Below, one piece after another: positions 12,878 to 20,274 of a stretch of DNA of 32,282 nt. Positions within the stretch are counted from its first letter, which is position 1, and each line of letters begins with the position of its first letter. The stretch covers positions 1 through 32,282 of the IMG/VR virus record IMGVR_UViG_3300040796_000047; one strand, given 5' to 3'. This stretch comes from a virus. Made by a program: the position numbers and the translations under genes. The notes beneath the pieces were generated by a model, which saw nothing but the letters and a program-made list of their open reading frames with translations, made no database searches and had not been told where the DNA came from.

Positions 12878-14176
12878 ATGGCCGCCGCATCTCTGACTGA
12901 CTACGATCCCATCCACCGGCAGCTCTGGCCCGACCAGCGGGTCCTCGACGAATCCGTCCGCGGGGCGCCGTTCCTCGGGATGGTACGTCGTGCGACCGAC
13001 CTCGGCTACGACACCAAGCACATCGCGCTCCAGTACTCGCGTCCACAGGGTCGCTCGCGTGACTTCGCGACCGCTCAGTCGCGCGTGACTGGCTCCAAGT
13101 ACACCTCGTTCGGCATCCAGTCGGTCGACGACTACGGCGTCGGCCAGGTGGATGGCAAGCTGCTCCGCAGCTCGCGCAACCCGTCGCGGGCGATGATCGT
13201 CGATGTCTTCGAACGCGAGACGATGAGCGCCATGCGACAGATTCGCCGCTCGCTGCACATCGGCGCGTGGAACGATGGCAGCGGGTCGCGTGGCCGCATC
13301 GCGCAGAACGGCCTCGCCGAGGCCGGCGGCGACACCACGGTGACGCTGGACACGCCCGCCGACGCGAAGAATTTCGAGGTCGGCATGTACGTCACCGCGG
13401 CGGCGACCGCGACGGGCTCGCTCCGTGACTCCGGCGCGGCCTACGAGGTCATCGCGGTGGACCTCCAGGCGGGGACCATCACTCTCGATGGCACGGCCCA
13501 GACCACCTCGAGCTGGTCCGAGGCGTCGGACCCGTCCGACTTCCTTTTCGTCGATGGCGACGCGCAGGACGGCGGCAGCACCACGCTCCCCGGCGTAATG
13601 CTCTCGGGCGTCCCCGCGTGGATTCCCACCACGGCGCCGACGAGCGGCGACGACTTCTTTGGCGTGGACCGCTCGGTCGACGTCGTGCGCCACGCCGGCT
13701 GGCGATTCACGGCGTCGGGGCTGAGCACCACGACCATCTACGCCACCATCATGAAGGCGTGCTCGGGCATGTCGCGGGCGGGCGAGATCGACCTCCCCGA
13801 GACCGCCTTCCTCAACGGCGAGGACTTCGGCGAGCTCCTCGACGACCTCGACACGACGTCGGCCCAGGGTGAGACCATCCAGCGCGCCGCCAACGACGTG
13901 GCGGGCGTCTACTACAGCGGCGTGCGCATCCAGACCGCCATCGGTCCGGTGGAGGTCTTCCAGGACTTCCAGGTCCCCAAGGGCCGCTGCTACTTGCTCA
14001 ACATGGACAGCTGGACGCTCCACTCCATCGGCGAGGCCCCGCAGTTCATCGAGGAGGACGGCACGCGCCTCCTCCGCTCGGGCAGCGCGGACGCCTTTGA
14101 GTTCCGCCTCTGCTACCACGCGCAGCTCGCCTGCGACGCCCCCCTGTTCAACGCCGTGGTCACGCTCCCGAGCTGA
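12878..14176 (+). CDS. Major capsid protein
   Basis: 432 aa, ATG after AGGAGGGGG. It follows the scaffold gene and is followed by a strong hairpin, the usual context for the most abundant virion protein. The N-terminal arm and P-loop-like region (residues 1-110) are followed by a Gly/Ala/Thr-rich insertion (about 145-245) that looks like an added beta domain, then a helical A-domain-like region and an LPxxxFNAVV end. This is consistent with an HK97-type fold with an insertion domain, as in other podovirus coats. No delta domain or prohead protease is visible. Confidence comes mainly from synteny, size and codon quality. Confidence 0.85.
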   Translation: MAAASLTDYDPIHRQLWPDQRVLDESVRGAPFLGMVRRATDLGYDTKHIALQYSRPQGRSRDFATAQSRVTGSKYTSFGIQSVDDYGVGQVDGKLLRSSRNPSRAMIVDVFERETMSAMRQIRRSLHIGAWNDGSGSRGRIAQNGLAEAGGDTTVTLDTPADAKNFEVGMYVTAAATATGSLRDSGAAYEVIAVDLQAGTITLDGTAQTTSSWSEASDPSDFLFVDGDAQDGGSTTLPGVMLSGVPAWIPTTAPTSGDDFFGVDRSVDVVRHAGWRFTASGLSTTTIYATIMKACSGMSRAGEIDLPETAFLNGEDFGELLDDLDTTSAQGETIQRAANDVAGVYYSGVRIQTAIGPVEVFQDFQVPKGRCYLLNMDSWTLHSIGEAPQFIEEDGTRLLRSGSADAFEFRLCYHAQLACDAPLFNAVVTLPS

Positions 14177-14188
14177 CACACCTCCCTA

Positions 14189-14215
14189 GCCCCGGCCCTC
14201 ACTGAGGGCCGGGGC
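14189..14215 (+). terminator. 12 bp GC hairpin after the major capsid gene
   Basis: GCCCCGGCCCTC (14189-14200) and GAGGGCCGGGGC (14204-14215) pair perfectly around the loop ACT. It lies 12 bases after the capsid stop and there is no T tract. A stem here probably reduces downstream expression or protects the capsid mRNA 3' end, giving the coat a higher level than its neighbours. Confidence 0.75.
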
Positions 14216-14237
14216 GCCTCTACAGAAAGACGGGTCC

Positions 14238-14756
14238 ATGCCCTCACGCATCTTGAGCATCGCGCCGAATCAGGCGCTCGACGAGGTGACGACCGTCACC
14301 CGCGCCACCGACATGCTGCTCGTGCGGCAGTCGGACGGCGACATCGTGGGCATCGAGGTGGACGAGCTGCTGTCCGACCTGGGCGCGTACCGCCAGACGG
14401 TGGGCCCCGCCGAGGTCACGCTGGCCGCGGACCAGACGGACACGGATGTGCCACTATCTGCCGCTGGCGGATACGTCGTACCGCGCGACGGGCACCTGAC
14501 AGCCGTCAGCGGCATCATCAGCGCGGCGGTGACCGGCTCCGGCCAGGACGTCACCGTGCAGGTGCAGGTCGGCGGGTCCGACGCGACCGGGTTCACGCTC
14601 AGCTTCACGCAGGCCGGCGGCGAGACCGAGGCGTCTGCGACCCCGACGGCCGTCGCCGTCTCAGCTGGCGATGTCATCACGGTGCTCTATGACTCGGACA
14701 CCATCACCAACACCCCCGAGCTGGCGGTGTGGGTGCAGTTCGAGGAGAGCGCCTGA
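14238..14756 (+). CDS. Small virion protein, head decoration or fibre-like (172 aa)
   Basis: ATG 14238 follows AGAAAGACGGG. The first 55 residues form an Asp/Glu-rich helix-strand region (DEVTTVTRATDMLLVRQSDG) typical of small phage structural proteins that attach to the head. The rest (about 75-172) alternates Val/Thr/Gly as in a beta sandwich (TAVSGIISAAVTGSG, VTVQVQVGG, VITVLYDSD). It has no cysteines and no signal. Position between capsid and connector genes suggests a head-decoration or head-fibre protein. The next gene starts directly after its TGA stop, with no gap. Confidence 0.6.
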   Translation: MPSRILSIAPNQALDEVTTVTRATDMLLVRQSDGDIVGIEVDELLSDLGAYRQTVGPAEVTLAADQTDTDVPLSAAGGYVVPRDGHLTAVSGIISAAVTGSGQDVTVQVQVGGSDATGFTLSFTQAGGETEASATPTAVAVSAGDVITVLYDSDTITNTPELAVWVQFEESA

Positions 14757-15494
14757 GTGCCGACCTCGCGCACCAGAGTGCAGCTCCACCAGGCCGCACT
14801 CGAGCTAGCTGACATGGACCAGTCGGGCACCGGCCCGGCGTTCATTGACCTCACCGAGGCGTACGCTCGGGTCAATGAGTCCATCGCATCCCTGTGGGAC
14901 GTGCTCATCGCCGCCAAGGCGGATGAGCAGCTGGCTGTGCGCGAGGAGTTCTCCGCCGCGGGCCCCAGCGTCGACCTGTCCGCGTCGGCGCTGGGGCTGA
15001 CGTACGAGGTGCTCGACGTACTGGCGCTCGACGTGAGGTGGTCGGGCCGCTGGTGCGAGCTCACGCGGTTCGGTCGCGACCAGCGCAACGACTGGCAGCT
15101 CGTGGGTGTCCCGCGCCCGCACCACTTCCGCCTGACCGGCGGGACATATGACGACGGCCCGACGCTCCGGCTCCTGCCGGAGGTGACCGGCACCTACGAT
15201 TTCCGCCTCGAGTACATCCCTGAGCCGCCGACTCTGGACGACGATGCTGATGTCATATCGTTCCAGAATCGCTGGTGGCAGTGGGTGCAACTCGACCTGG
15301 CTATCAGCTATCTGGTCAAGCAAGAGTCTGACCCGTCGGCGCTCATGGCCAGGCGCGACCGCGTGGAGGCACGCATCACGTCGAACGCCGCGGTGTCGAT
15401 GGGGGAGCCGAGGCGCGTCAAGGACGTGCGTGCGCGGCGGGCGGGCGATCGGTATCAGCTCCGTGACTGGCTCACGTCTCGGGGGCGGCTGTGA
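14757..15494 (+). CDS. Head-tail connector/adaptor protein (245 aa)
   Basis: GTG 14757 directly follows the TGA of the previous gene. The protein begins with helices (LHQAALELADM, FIDLTEAYARVNESIASLWDVL), then a beta-rich middle (TYEVLDVLALDVRW, WQLVGVPRPHHFRL, TYDFRLEYIPEPP) and ends in helices with RWWQWVQLDLAISYLVKQE. This alternation and the FRLEYIPEPP stretch are common in podovirus adaptor (gp11/gp6-like) proteins that bind the portal and carry the tail nozzle. The position after the coat genes agrees. No membrane segment. It is 3 bases from the stop of a reverse-strand gene (convergent). Confidence 0.65.
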   Translation: MPTSRTRVQLHQAALELADMDQSGTGPAFIDLTEAYARVNESIASLWDVLIAAKADEQLAVREEFSAAGPSVDLSASALGLTYEVLDVLALDVRWSGRWCELTRFGRDQRNDWQLVGVPRPHHFRLTGGTYDDGPTLRLLPEVTGTYDFRLEYIPEPPTLDDDADVISFQNRWWQWVQLDLAISYLVKQESDPSALMARRDRVEARITSNAAVSMGEPRRVKDVRARRAGDRYQLRDWLTSRGRL

Positions 15495-15496
15495 CG

Positions 15497-15937
15497 CTAT
15501 CGCGCCGTGACGGTGACGTCGTAGACGCAGGCGGCCTCGACCTCCTCGCCGCAGAGGGGGAACGCGGCATCGCCGCACCACCACGTCGGGTCGTGGAGCA
15601 GGTAGGCTCGCCCCTCCAGCACATGGCCATCGAAGATGCCCGCGAAGACCATGCGGCGCCCCTCGCCGATGAGCACGGTGCGGCCCGGCTCCGGCACCAG
15701 TGCCTCGTCGGTCTGTCCGACGGCCAGGTCGACGTCGGTCGTGGCGTCGTCACCGAAGGCGACATCGTCCGACACGAGGAGCCATGGCCATCGGTCAAAT
15801 GCCTGGCGCGTCCGACCTGGCGCGCAGCTGCCGGACACGAGCGTCGCCTCGCTCCATATCGGCGCGCCGCGCTCGAGGGTCAGGTCAGCGGTGCCGCATG
15901 CGGCGAGCAGGGTGAGGGCGAGCGTGAGGCGTATCAT
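15497..15937 (-). CDS. Lipoprotein on the opposite strand (146 aa)
   Basis: The start is the ATG at 15937, followed by a signal peptide MIRLTLALTLLAACG with lipobox LAAC, so Cys14 would be lipidated. The mature part is a soluble domain of about 130 residues with four further cysteines (Cys38, 121, 129, 137), probably disulfide-bonded in the periplasm, and many Asp/Gly/Val strands. It lies alone, reversed, inside the virion operon, with its own candidate promoter at 15944-15972 and no Shine-Dalgarno. A reverse moron coding for an outer-membrane or periplasmic lipoprotein suggests superinfection exclusion or lysogenic conversion. A spanin is less likely at this location. No family recognised. 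Confidence 0.75.
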   Translation of the reverse strand: MIRLTLALTLLAACGTADLTLERGAPIWSEATLVSGSCAPGRTRQAFDRWPWLLVSDDVAFGDDATTDVDLAVGQTDEALVPEPGRTVLIGEGRRMVFAGIFDGHVLEGRAYLLHDPTWWCGDAAFPLCGEEVEAACVYDVTVTAR

Positions 15938-15943
15938 GGCCAC

Positions 15944-15972
15944 AGCGTAGGCCGTGGCCCGCGTGCTGTCCA
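15944..15972 (-). promoter_or_regulatory. Candidate promoter for the reverse lipoprotein gene, likely leaderless
   Basis: On the minus strand, TGGACA (15972-15967, 5/6 match to TTGACA) is followed by exactly 17 bases and TACGCT (15949-15944, 3/6). Only six bases separate TACGCT from the ATG, so transcription would start at the A of the ATG. No ribosome binding site precedes the gene, which fits a leaderless message. Confidence 0.5.
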
Positions 15973-15986
15973 GCGGGGGCGCCACG

Positions 15987-16304
15987 ATGCCGCGTGATAT
16001 CGAGCGCACCGGGCGCCCGGACCTGCGAGCCATCGAGAACCGTGTGGGCCTGCGCACGCGCCAGCTCGACGACGCCGTGTCCGCGCTCCAGGGCGGCGCC
16101 CTATCCGGCGCGGTGCGCCTCGCCGACGTGGCGCTGACGACGTCGGCTCAGGACATCCGGCATGGCCTGGGCCGTGCGTGGGTCGGCGCCATCGTCACCA
16201 AGAGCGACGGTCGCGCCCTGGCGGTCACGTCGACGCGCAACGACGAGGTGTTCATCGGCCTCGCGCTGGACAGTGCGGCGACGGTGGACGTGGTGGTGTT
16301 CTGA
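15987..16304 (+). CDS. Small tail-associated protein (105 aa)
   Basis: Start at ATG 15987 after GCGGGGGCGCC. GTG 15954 is an in-frame alternative but lies in the divergent promoter region. The N-terminal part is helical and basic (RPDLRAIENRVGLRTRQLDD), and the C-terminal half has strands ending VFIGLALDSAATVDVVVF. The motif IRHGLGRAWVGAIV resembles short phage proteins near tail genes in which a RHGLGRxP-type segment precedes beta strands. The stop overlaps the next start (TGATG). The role is probably in the tail, judging only from place and strand pattern. Confidence 0.6.
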   Translation: MPRDIERTGRPDLRAIENRVGLRTRQLDDAVSALQGGALSGAVRLADVALTTSAQDIRHGLGRAWVGAIVTKSDGRALAVTSTRNDEVFIGLALDSAATVDVVVF

Positions 16305-19300
16305 TGGCGCTGCGAACGCAGGTGATCGACCTGCCGTTCGGCGGCGGTGTCGACCAGGACGAGCACGCGCATCTCCTCGGCGGTGGTCCGCGCGTGGCCA
16401 CGCTGGCGAACCTGCGCTTCCAGGGCGGCGGGTACGTCGTGCGCCCGAGCTACGACGACGTCTCGAGCCCTGCACCGGACATCGAGGCCATCACCGAGTA
16501 CGACGACACGCTGCTGGCGTTCACCGACGAGGGCGCGTACCGGCTGGACAGCGTCGACGATGGCGCATGGCGCGCTGCGGCGACCACTGGACCGCGGGCC
16601 GTCGACCTGCGCTCGCGGAGCATCCGGCGCACGGACTACGGCGTCGATTGGGTCGGCACGGCAGCCAATGCCGGCTACGTGCTCGAGGCGTGGAGCAACT
16701 CCGAAGACGGCGCGCTGTACTATCGGGTGGTTCGCGCGGACACGGGGGCGCCGGTCAGGACCGACACGCAGCTGTCTACCATGGGCACGAGCGGCGGGGT
16801 CCGCCTGGCAAGGCCGCACGTCGTCGCCATCGGCTCCAGTGCATTCGTCATCGCGTGCCGCGAGGACGGTGGCACGGCGCACTACTACTGCGTTGTCACG
16901 GTGAGCGCCGGGGTCGTGAGCCAGGGCGCCGTGACGTCGCTGGGCATCACCAGCGCCGCGTATCAGGGGATGCACGCTCAGCAGGACGGTGCGGACCTGT
17001 ACGTCGTCACGTCGACGGACCTCGAGCGGTTCACTCGCAGCGGCACGACGCTGACCAACGAGAGCAGCGCGGCGCTGCCCGCGAACTTTGTGCCGCTTCG
17101 CGTGTACGACAACGCGGTGGGCGGTTATGTCGTCGCGGTAGGGCTCAACTCATCCAGCGGCGACGTGGTGAGCGCGAGCGCCGCGCGCGGAGCCACGCTC
17201 AGTGGGACGCTGAGTGAGACGACCATCGCGTCCGTCGGTGCCACAGACCCCGTGATCTCCGGCACGCCGGGCGGCATCTTTACCGTCGTGACGCGCGACG
17301 CCGTTGGCAACCTGCTGGTCGCGTACGATGGTCGCCTGACGCACGGCGCCACGGACTCCTACGGTATCCGCTGGTACGAGTGCGATGCTCAGGGTGCGCC
17401 GGACAACACGACCGCGCGCATCATCTGGGGTCACCGCCTGCACGCGCATGCGTTCGCGGACGAGGCCGACGGCGTCGCGTTTTTGCCTGCCATCCCGGTG
17501 ACCGGCGACGCGAGTGCTGACGCGGGGTGGCTCGAGTGGACTGAGGCGGCGGGCGTGCCGAGTCGCTCGGGTGGCGGCGTCGTGCGACGCTTGGCCGTCC
17601 TGTACCAGGTGGACGACCGCGCAGCGACCGTTGCGCGGTGCGTGCTGCGCTACGGGCTCGACACTGCCCGCCATCGGCTAGAGCTCGAGCTGAACCCGGA
17701 CCTCCAGATGTGCGAGGTGTACGAGACAACGGTCGGCGCGGGCGAGTGGGTGTTTGGCGTGACGTCGGACGAGGGCGTGACAGTGGACCGCCAGGCCGGC
17801 GTGTCTGCGCGCGCGCTCACCCTGTCTCTCGGCGGTCACGTCGCCACCGCACAGCACAACGGCACGGCCCTCGCCGCGACCGGCGCGCTCAGTGTGTACG
17901 ATGGCGCCGACCACGTAGAGCAGACGGTGCTCCCGCCTCAGGTGCTGGCTGCGGCCCGGGCTACCGGCGGCTTCGGCGGCTCTGCGGCGCCCACTGGTAC
18001 GGCGGGCACCGTGTGGTCTCACGCGCTGGTGTGGCGCTACCGTGACGCGCGGGGCAACCTGCGGCGCAGCGCGCCCACGTACGTGCCCATCGGGAACGGA
18101 GCGAGCACGAATATCTTCGCGCTGCAGTTCCGCGTCGCCGAGCCGGTGGGCGGGTATGCGTCGCTGGACGACGTCTATCTCGAGGTGTACCAGTCGCCTG
18201 CCGACCCGAGAGACGGCGGTGCGGATGGCGCATACTACCGCAATAGCATCTACGACGCGGGCGGCACCATCTACAGCTCCGTCACGCAGCTGGCGCGGTG
18301 GAGCGACATCCGGGACTCGGGCGCGCCCCATGAGTCCGTGTCGCTGCGGACCGACACGACGTTCGTGGACCTGGCGGACCGCCTGCAGCTGTACACGAAC
18401 GGCGGCGTGCTCGAGAACGACCCGGAGCCGCCTCCGGCCTACATCCTCGGCAGCCGTGACCGCATGTGGCTCGTCGACGCCGAGGACCGTCGGACCGCGT
18501 GGTTCTCGAAGCCGCTGACGGCGCTGAGGCCGGTGGAGTGGAGCTCCACACAGACGGTGCGCGTCCCGGCGGAGTCGGGCGACCTCGTGGCTCTGGGCAT
18601 CGCTGGCGACTACGTGGTGCTGCTGACGGAGGGCAGCATCTACTACATCGAGGATGTGGAGGGGCCGGACTCGACTGGTGCGGGGGCATTCCCCCCGGTG
18701 CGACGCGTCAGCCGCGAGGTCGGCTGCACAAACGCGGCGAGCGTGGTGACGAGCGACGTGGGGCTGTTCTTCGAGTCGCGTGCGGGCATCTACCTGCTGA
18801 CGCCGCAGCTACAGCTGGTCGACGTCGGCGAGCGGGTCGAGGACAGCGTGGCGGCCGCGACCATCGTGGGCGCCACGGCGTGCCCTGCGACACAGCAGGT
18901 CATCTTCGTCACGAGCAGTGGTGCTGGGCTGGCGTATGCATACGACCGCGGCGAGTGGAGCGTGTACTCGCTGCGACCTCCGCAGGGCAATCCTGCGGTC
19001 ACGGCGGCGTGCGCGCTGCGCGGCGAGCACGTGTTTGTCGACGGCGACGTGTATGTGGCCAACGATGATTCTCACGGTCAGATCAACTGCACGCTGACCA
19101 CAGGGTGGATCCGGCTGGCGGGGCTCCAGGGCTTCCAGCGCATCCTCCGCCTCGGAGTGCTGGGGCGCGTGGTCGCAGAGGAGTCCCCGCCGGGGAGCGG
19201 GCTGACTGACTACGGCACGATGAGCGTCACCATCGCATACGACTACGACGAGACAGACACCGTCGGTCCGTACACCATCGAGCTCGACGACGTGACACTG

Positions 19301-19525
19301 CGCGACCCGCTGCACTGGCGCCTCCACATGGCGCGCCAGTCGCCGCAGGCTGCGATCCAGATCACGATTGGCTTCACCGCTGGACAGAACGCGGAGACGT
19401 TCCCCGAGGCCACGACCGGCATCCCGGTGCGCCTGGAGCTCTCCGGGCTCGCGCTGGAGGTGGCGCGCAAGCGAGGCCTGCGCAAGACTGGTTACGGCGC
19501 GGGTGCCGATACTGGAGGCGCGTGA
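16304..19525 (+). CDS. Large tail nozzle-like protein (1073 aa)
   Basis: ATG 16304 overlaps the previous stop. The protein is almost entirely beta: repeated segments of Asp/Gly turns and alternating Val/Tyr/Arg strands. From about residue 715 a region reads DRMWLVDAED, WFSKPL, VVLLTEGSIYYI, GCTNAASVV, and GLFFESRAGIYLL. This order, with the phrases for a serum-like strand then a Gly-Ile-Tyr strand, is characteristic of T7 gp12-type tail tubular protein B, a beta-propeller nozzle. The N-terminal FGGGVDQDE motif is also frequent in this family. T7 gp12 has about 794 residues, so this is larger and has extra beta domains in the middle. It would form the distal tail tube. It overlaps the next gene by 1-4 bases. 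Confidence 0.75.
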   Translation: MALRTQVIDLPFGGGVDQDEHAHLLGGGPRVATLANLRFQGGGYVVRPSYDDVSSPAPDIEAITEYDDTLLAFTDEGAYRLDSVDDGAWRAAATTGPRAVDLRSRSIRRTDYGVDWVGTAANAGYVLEAWSNSEDGALYYRVVRADTGAPVRTDTQLSTMGTSGGVRLARPHVVAIGSSAFVIACREDGGTAHYYCVVTVSAGVVSQGAVTSLGITSAAYQGMHAQQDGADLYVVTSTDLERFTRSGTTLTNESSAALPANFVPLRVYDNAVGGYVVAVGLNSSSGDVVSASAARGATLSGTLSETTIASVGATDPVISGTPGGIFTVVTRDAVGNLLVAYDGRLTHGATDSYGIRWYECDAQGAPDNTTARIIWGHRLHAHAFADEADGVAFLPAIPVTGDASADAGWLEWTEAAGVPSRSGGGVVRRLAVLYQVDDRAATVARCVLRYGLDTARHRLELELNPDLQMCEVYETTVGAGEWVFGVTSDEGVTVDRQAGVSARALTLSLGGHVATAQHNGTALAATGALSVYDGADHVEQTVLPPQVLAAARATGGFGGSAAPTGTAGTVWSHALVWRYRDARGNLRRSAPTYVPIGNGASTNIFALQFRVAEPVGGYASLDDVYLEVYQSPADPRDGGADGAYYRNSIYDAGGTIYSSVTQLARWSDIRDSGAPHESVSLRTDTTFVDLADRLQLYTNGGVLENDPEPPPAYILGSRDRMWLVDAEDRRTAWFSKPLTALRPVEWSSTQTVRVPAESGDLVALGIAGDYVVLLTEGSIYYIEDVEGPDSTGAGAFPPVRRVSREVGCTNAASVVTSDVGLFFESRAGIYLLTPQLQLVDVGERVEDSVAAATIVGATACPATQQVIFVTSSGAGLAYAYDRGEWSVYSLRPPQGNPAVTAACALRGEHVFVDGDVYVANDDSHGQINCTLTTGWIRLAGLQGFQRILRLGVLGRVVAEESPPGSGLTDYGTMSVTIAYDYDETDTVGPYTIELDDVTLRDPLHWRLHMARQSPQAAIQITIGFTAGQNAETFPEATTGIPVRLELSGLALEVARKRGLRKTGYGAGADTGGA

Positions 19526-20274
19526 TGGCAGGATTCCTGGCGAGGCTACTCGGTCCGGGCAGCCCCGAGTTCGAGAGGCGGCTGCGCGACCGCGCGCAGG
19601 GGCGCGACCTGATCGCCTCTCAGGAGGGGCAGCGCGCACGCCGGCAGAACGCGGCGTCGGCGCGCTCCACCGCGGCCGTCGCCTCGGACGCTGGTCTGTC
19701 CACGGCGGCGGCGCAGCGACTGGCCGCCCAGCAGGAGGCTGCGACCAACGCAGCGGTCAGCGGTCAGCAGGCGTCTGCGGCGGCGCGTGAGCGCCAGGCT
19801 GCCGAGGAGGGGCTGGCGGCGATGGACGAGCAGCGCCGTGCTTTCGCTCGTCAGCTGGTCGGCGGACTGGTGGGGACCGCTGGCCAGATTGGCGGCATGT
19901 TTGCTGGGCAGGGTGGGCAGGGGGGCGCAGATGGCCAGGCGGCGCTACCCGGCGGTCAGCCGATGACCATGAGCGCGCCCGGTCAGCCTGCTGCGGGCGG
20001 CGGCTCGCCTCTCGGGGGCGTGATTGGGGCGGCGGCCCCCATCGCGGGCACCGCCATTGGCGGTCCGGTCGGCGGAATGGTCGGCGGCATGGTCGGTCAG
20101 GCGCTCCAGTCGCCCCGGCCGACCGTGCCTCCGTCGGCCGCCGGTGGCCCCGGCCCCATTGGCTCTCAGGTAGACGCGGCGCTGTCCAGCTTGGGTGCCG
20201 CGAATCCTGCCGCGGCGGTGACGCCAGAGCAGGAGGAATACTTTCGGCGCGCGCTGTTCGGGTACGGTCGCTGA
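19525..20274 (+). CDS. Putative internal virion (ejection) protein, 249 aa
   Basis: ATG 19525 overlaps the nozzle stop. The first 120 residues are Ala/Gln/Arg-rich helix (coiled-coil like, with RQAAEEGLAAMDEQRRAF), then a Gly-rich hydrophobic stretch (LVGGLVGTAGQIGGMFAG), a Pro/Gly/Gln linker and a second Gly-rich segment (VIGAAAPIAGTAIGGPVGG). Small proteins of this make-up between tail and large internal proteins of short-tailed phages resemble ejection proteins that cross the cell envelope, as in T7 gp14. A function in DNA ejection is inferred from composition and position. Confidence 0.6.
   Translation: MAGFLARLLGPGSPEFERRLRDRAQGRDLIASQEGQRARRQNAASARSTAAVASDAGLSTAAAQRLAAQQEAATNAAVSGQQASAAARERQAAEEGLAAMDEQRRAFARQLVGGLVGTAGQIGGMFAGQGGQGGADGQAALPGGQPMTMSAPGQPAAGGGSPLGGVIGAAAPIAGTAIGGPVGGMVGGMVGQALQSPRPTVPPSAAGGPGPIGSQVDAALSSLGAANPAAAVTPEQEEYFRRALFGYGR

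Noticed and set aside
12758-14179. 473-codon reverse ORF over the capsid gene
   Set aside because: Antisense of a clear capsid gene. GC-rich codon bias keeps stops out of this frame.
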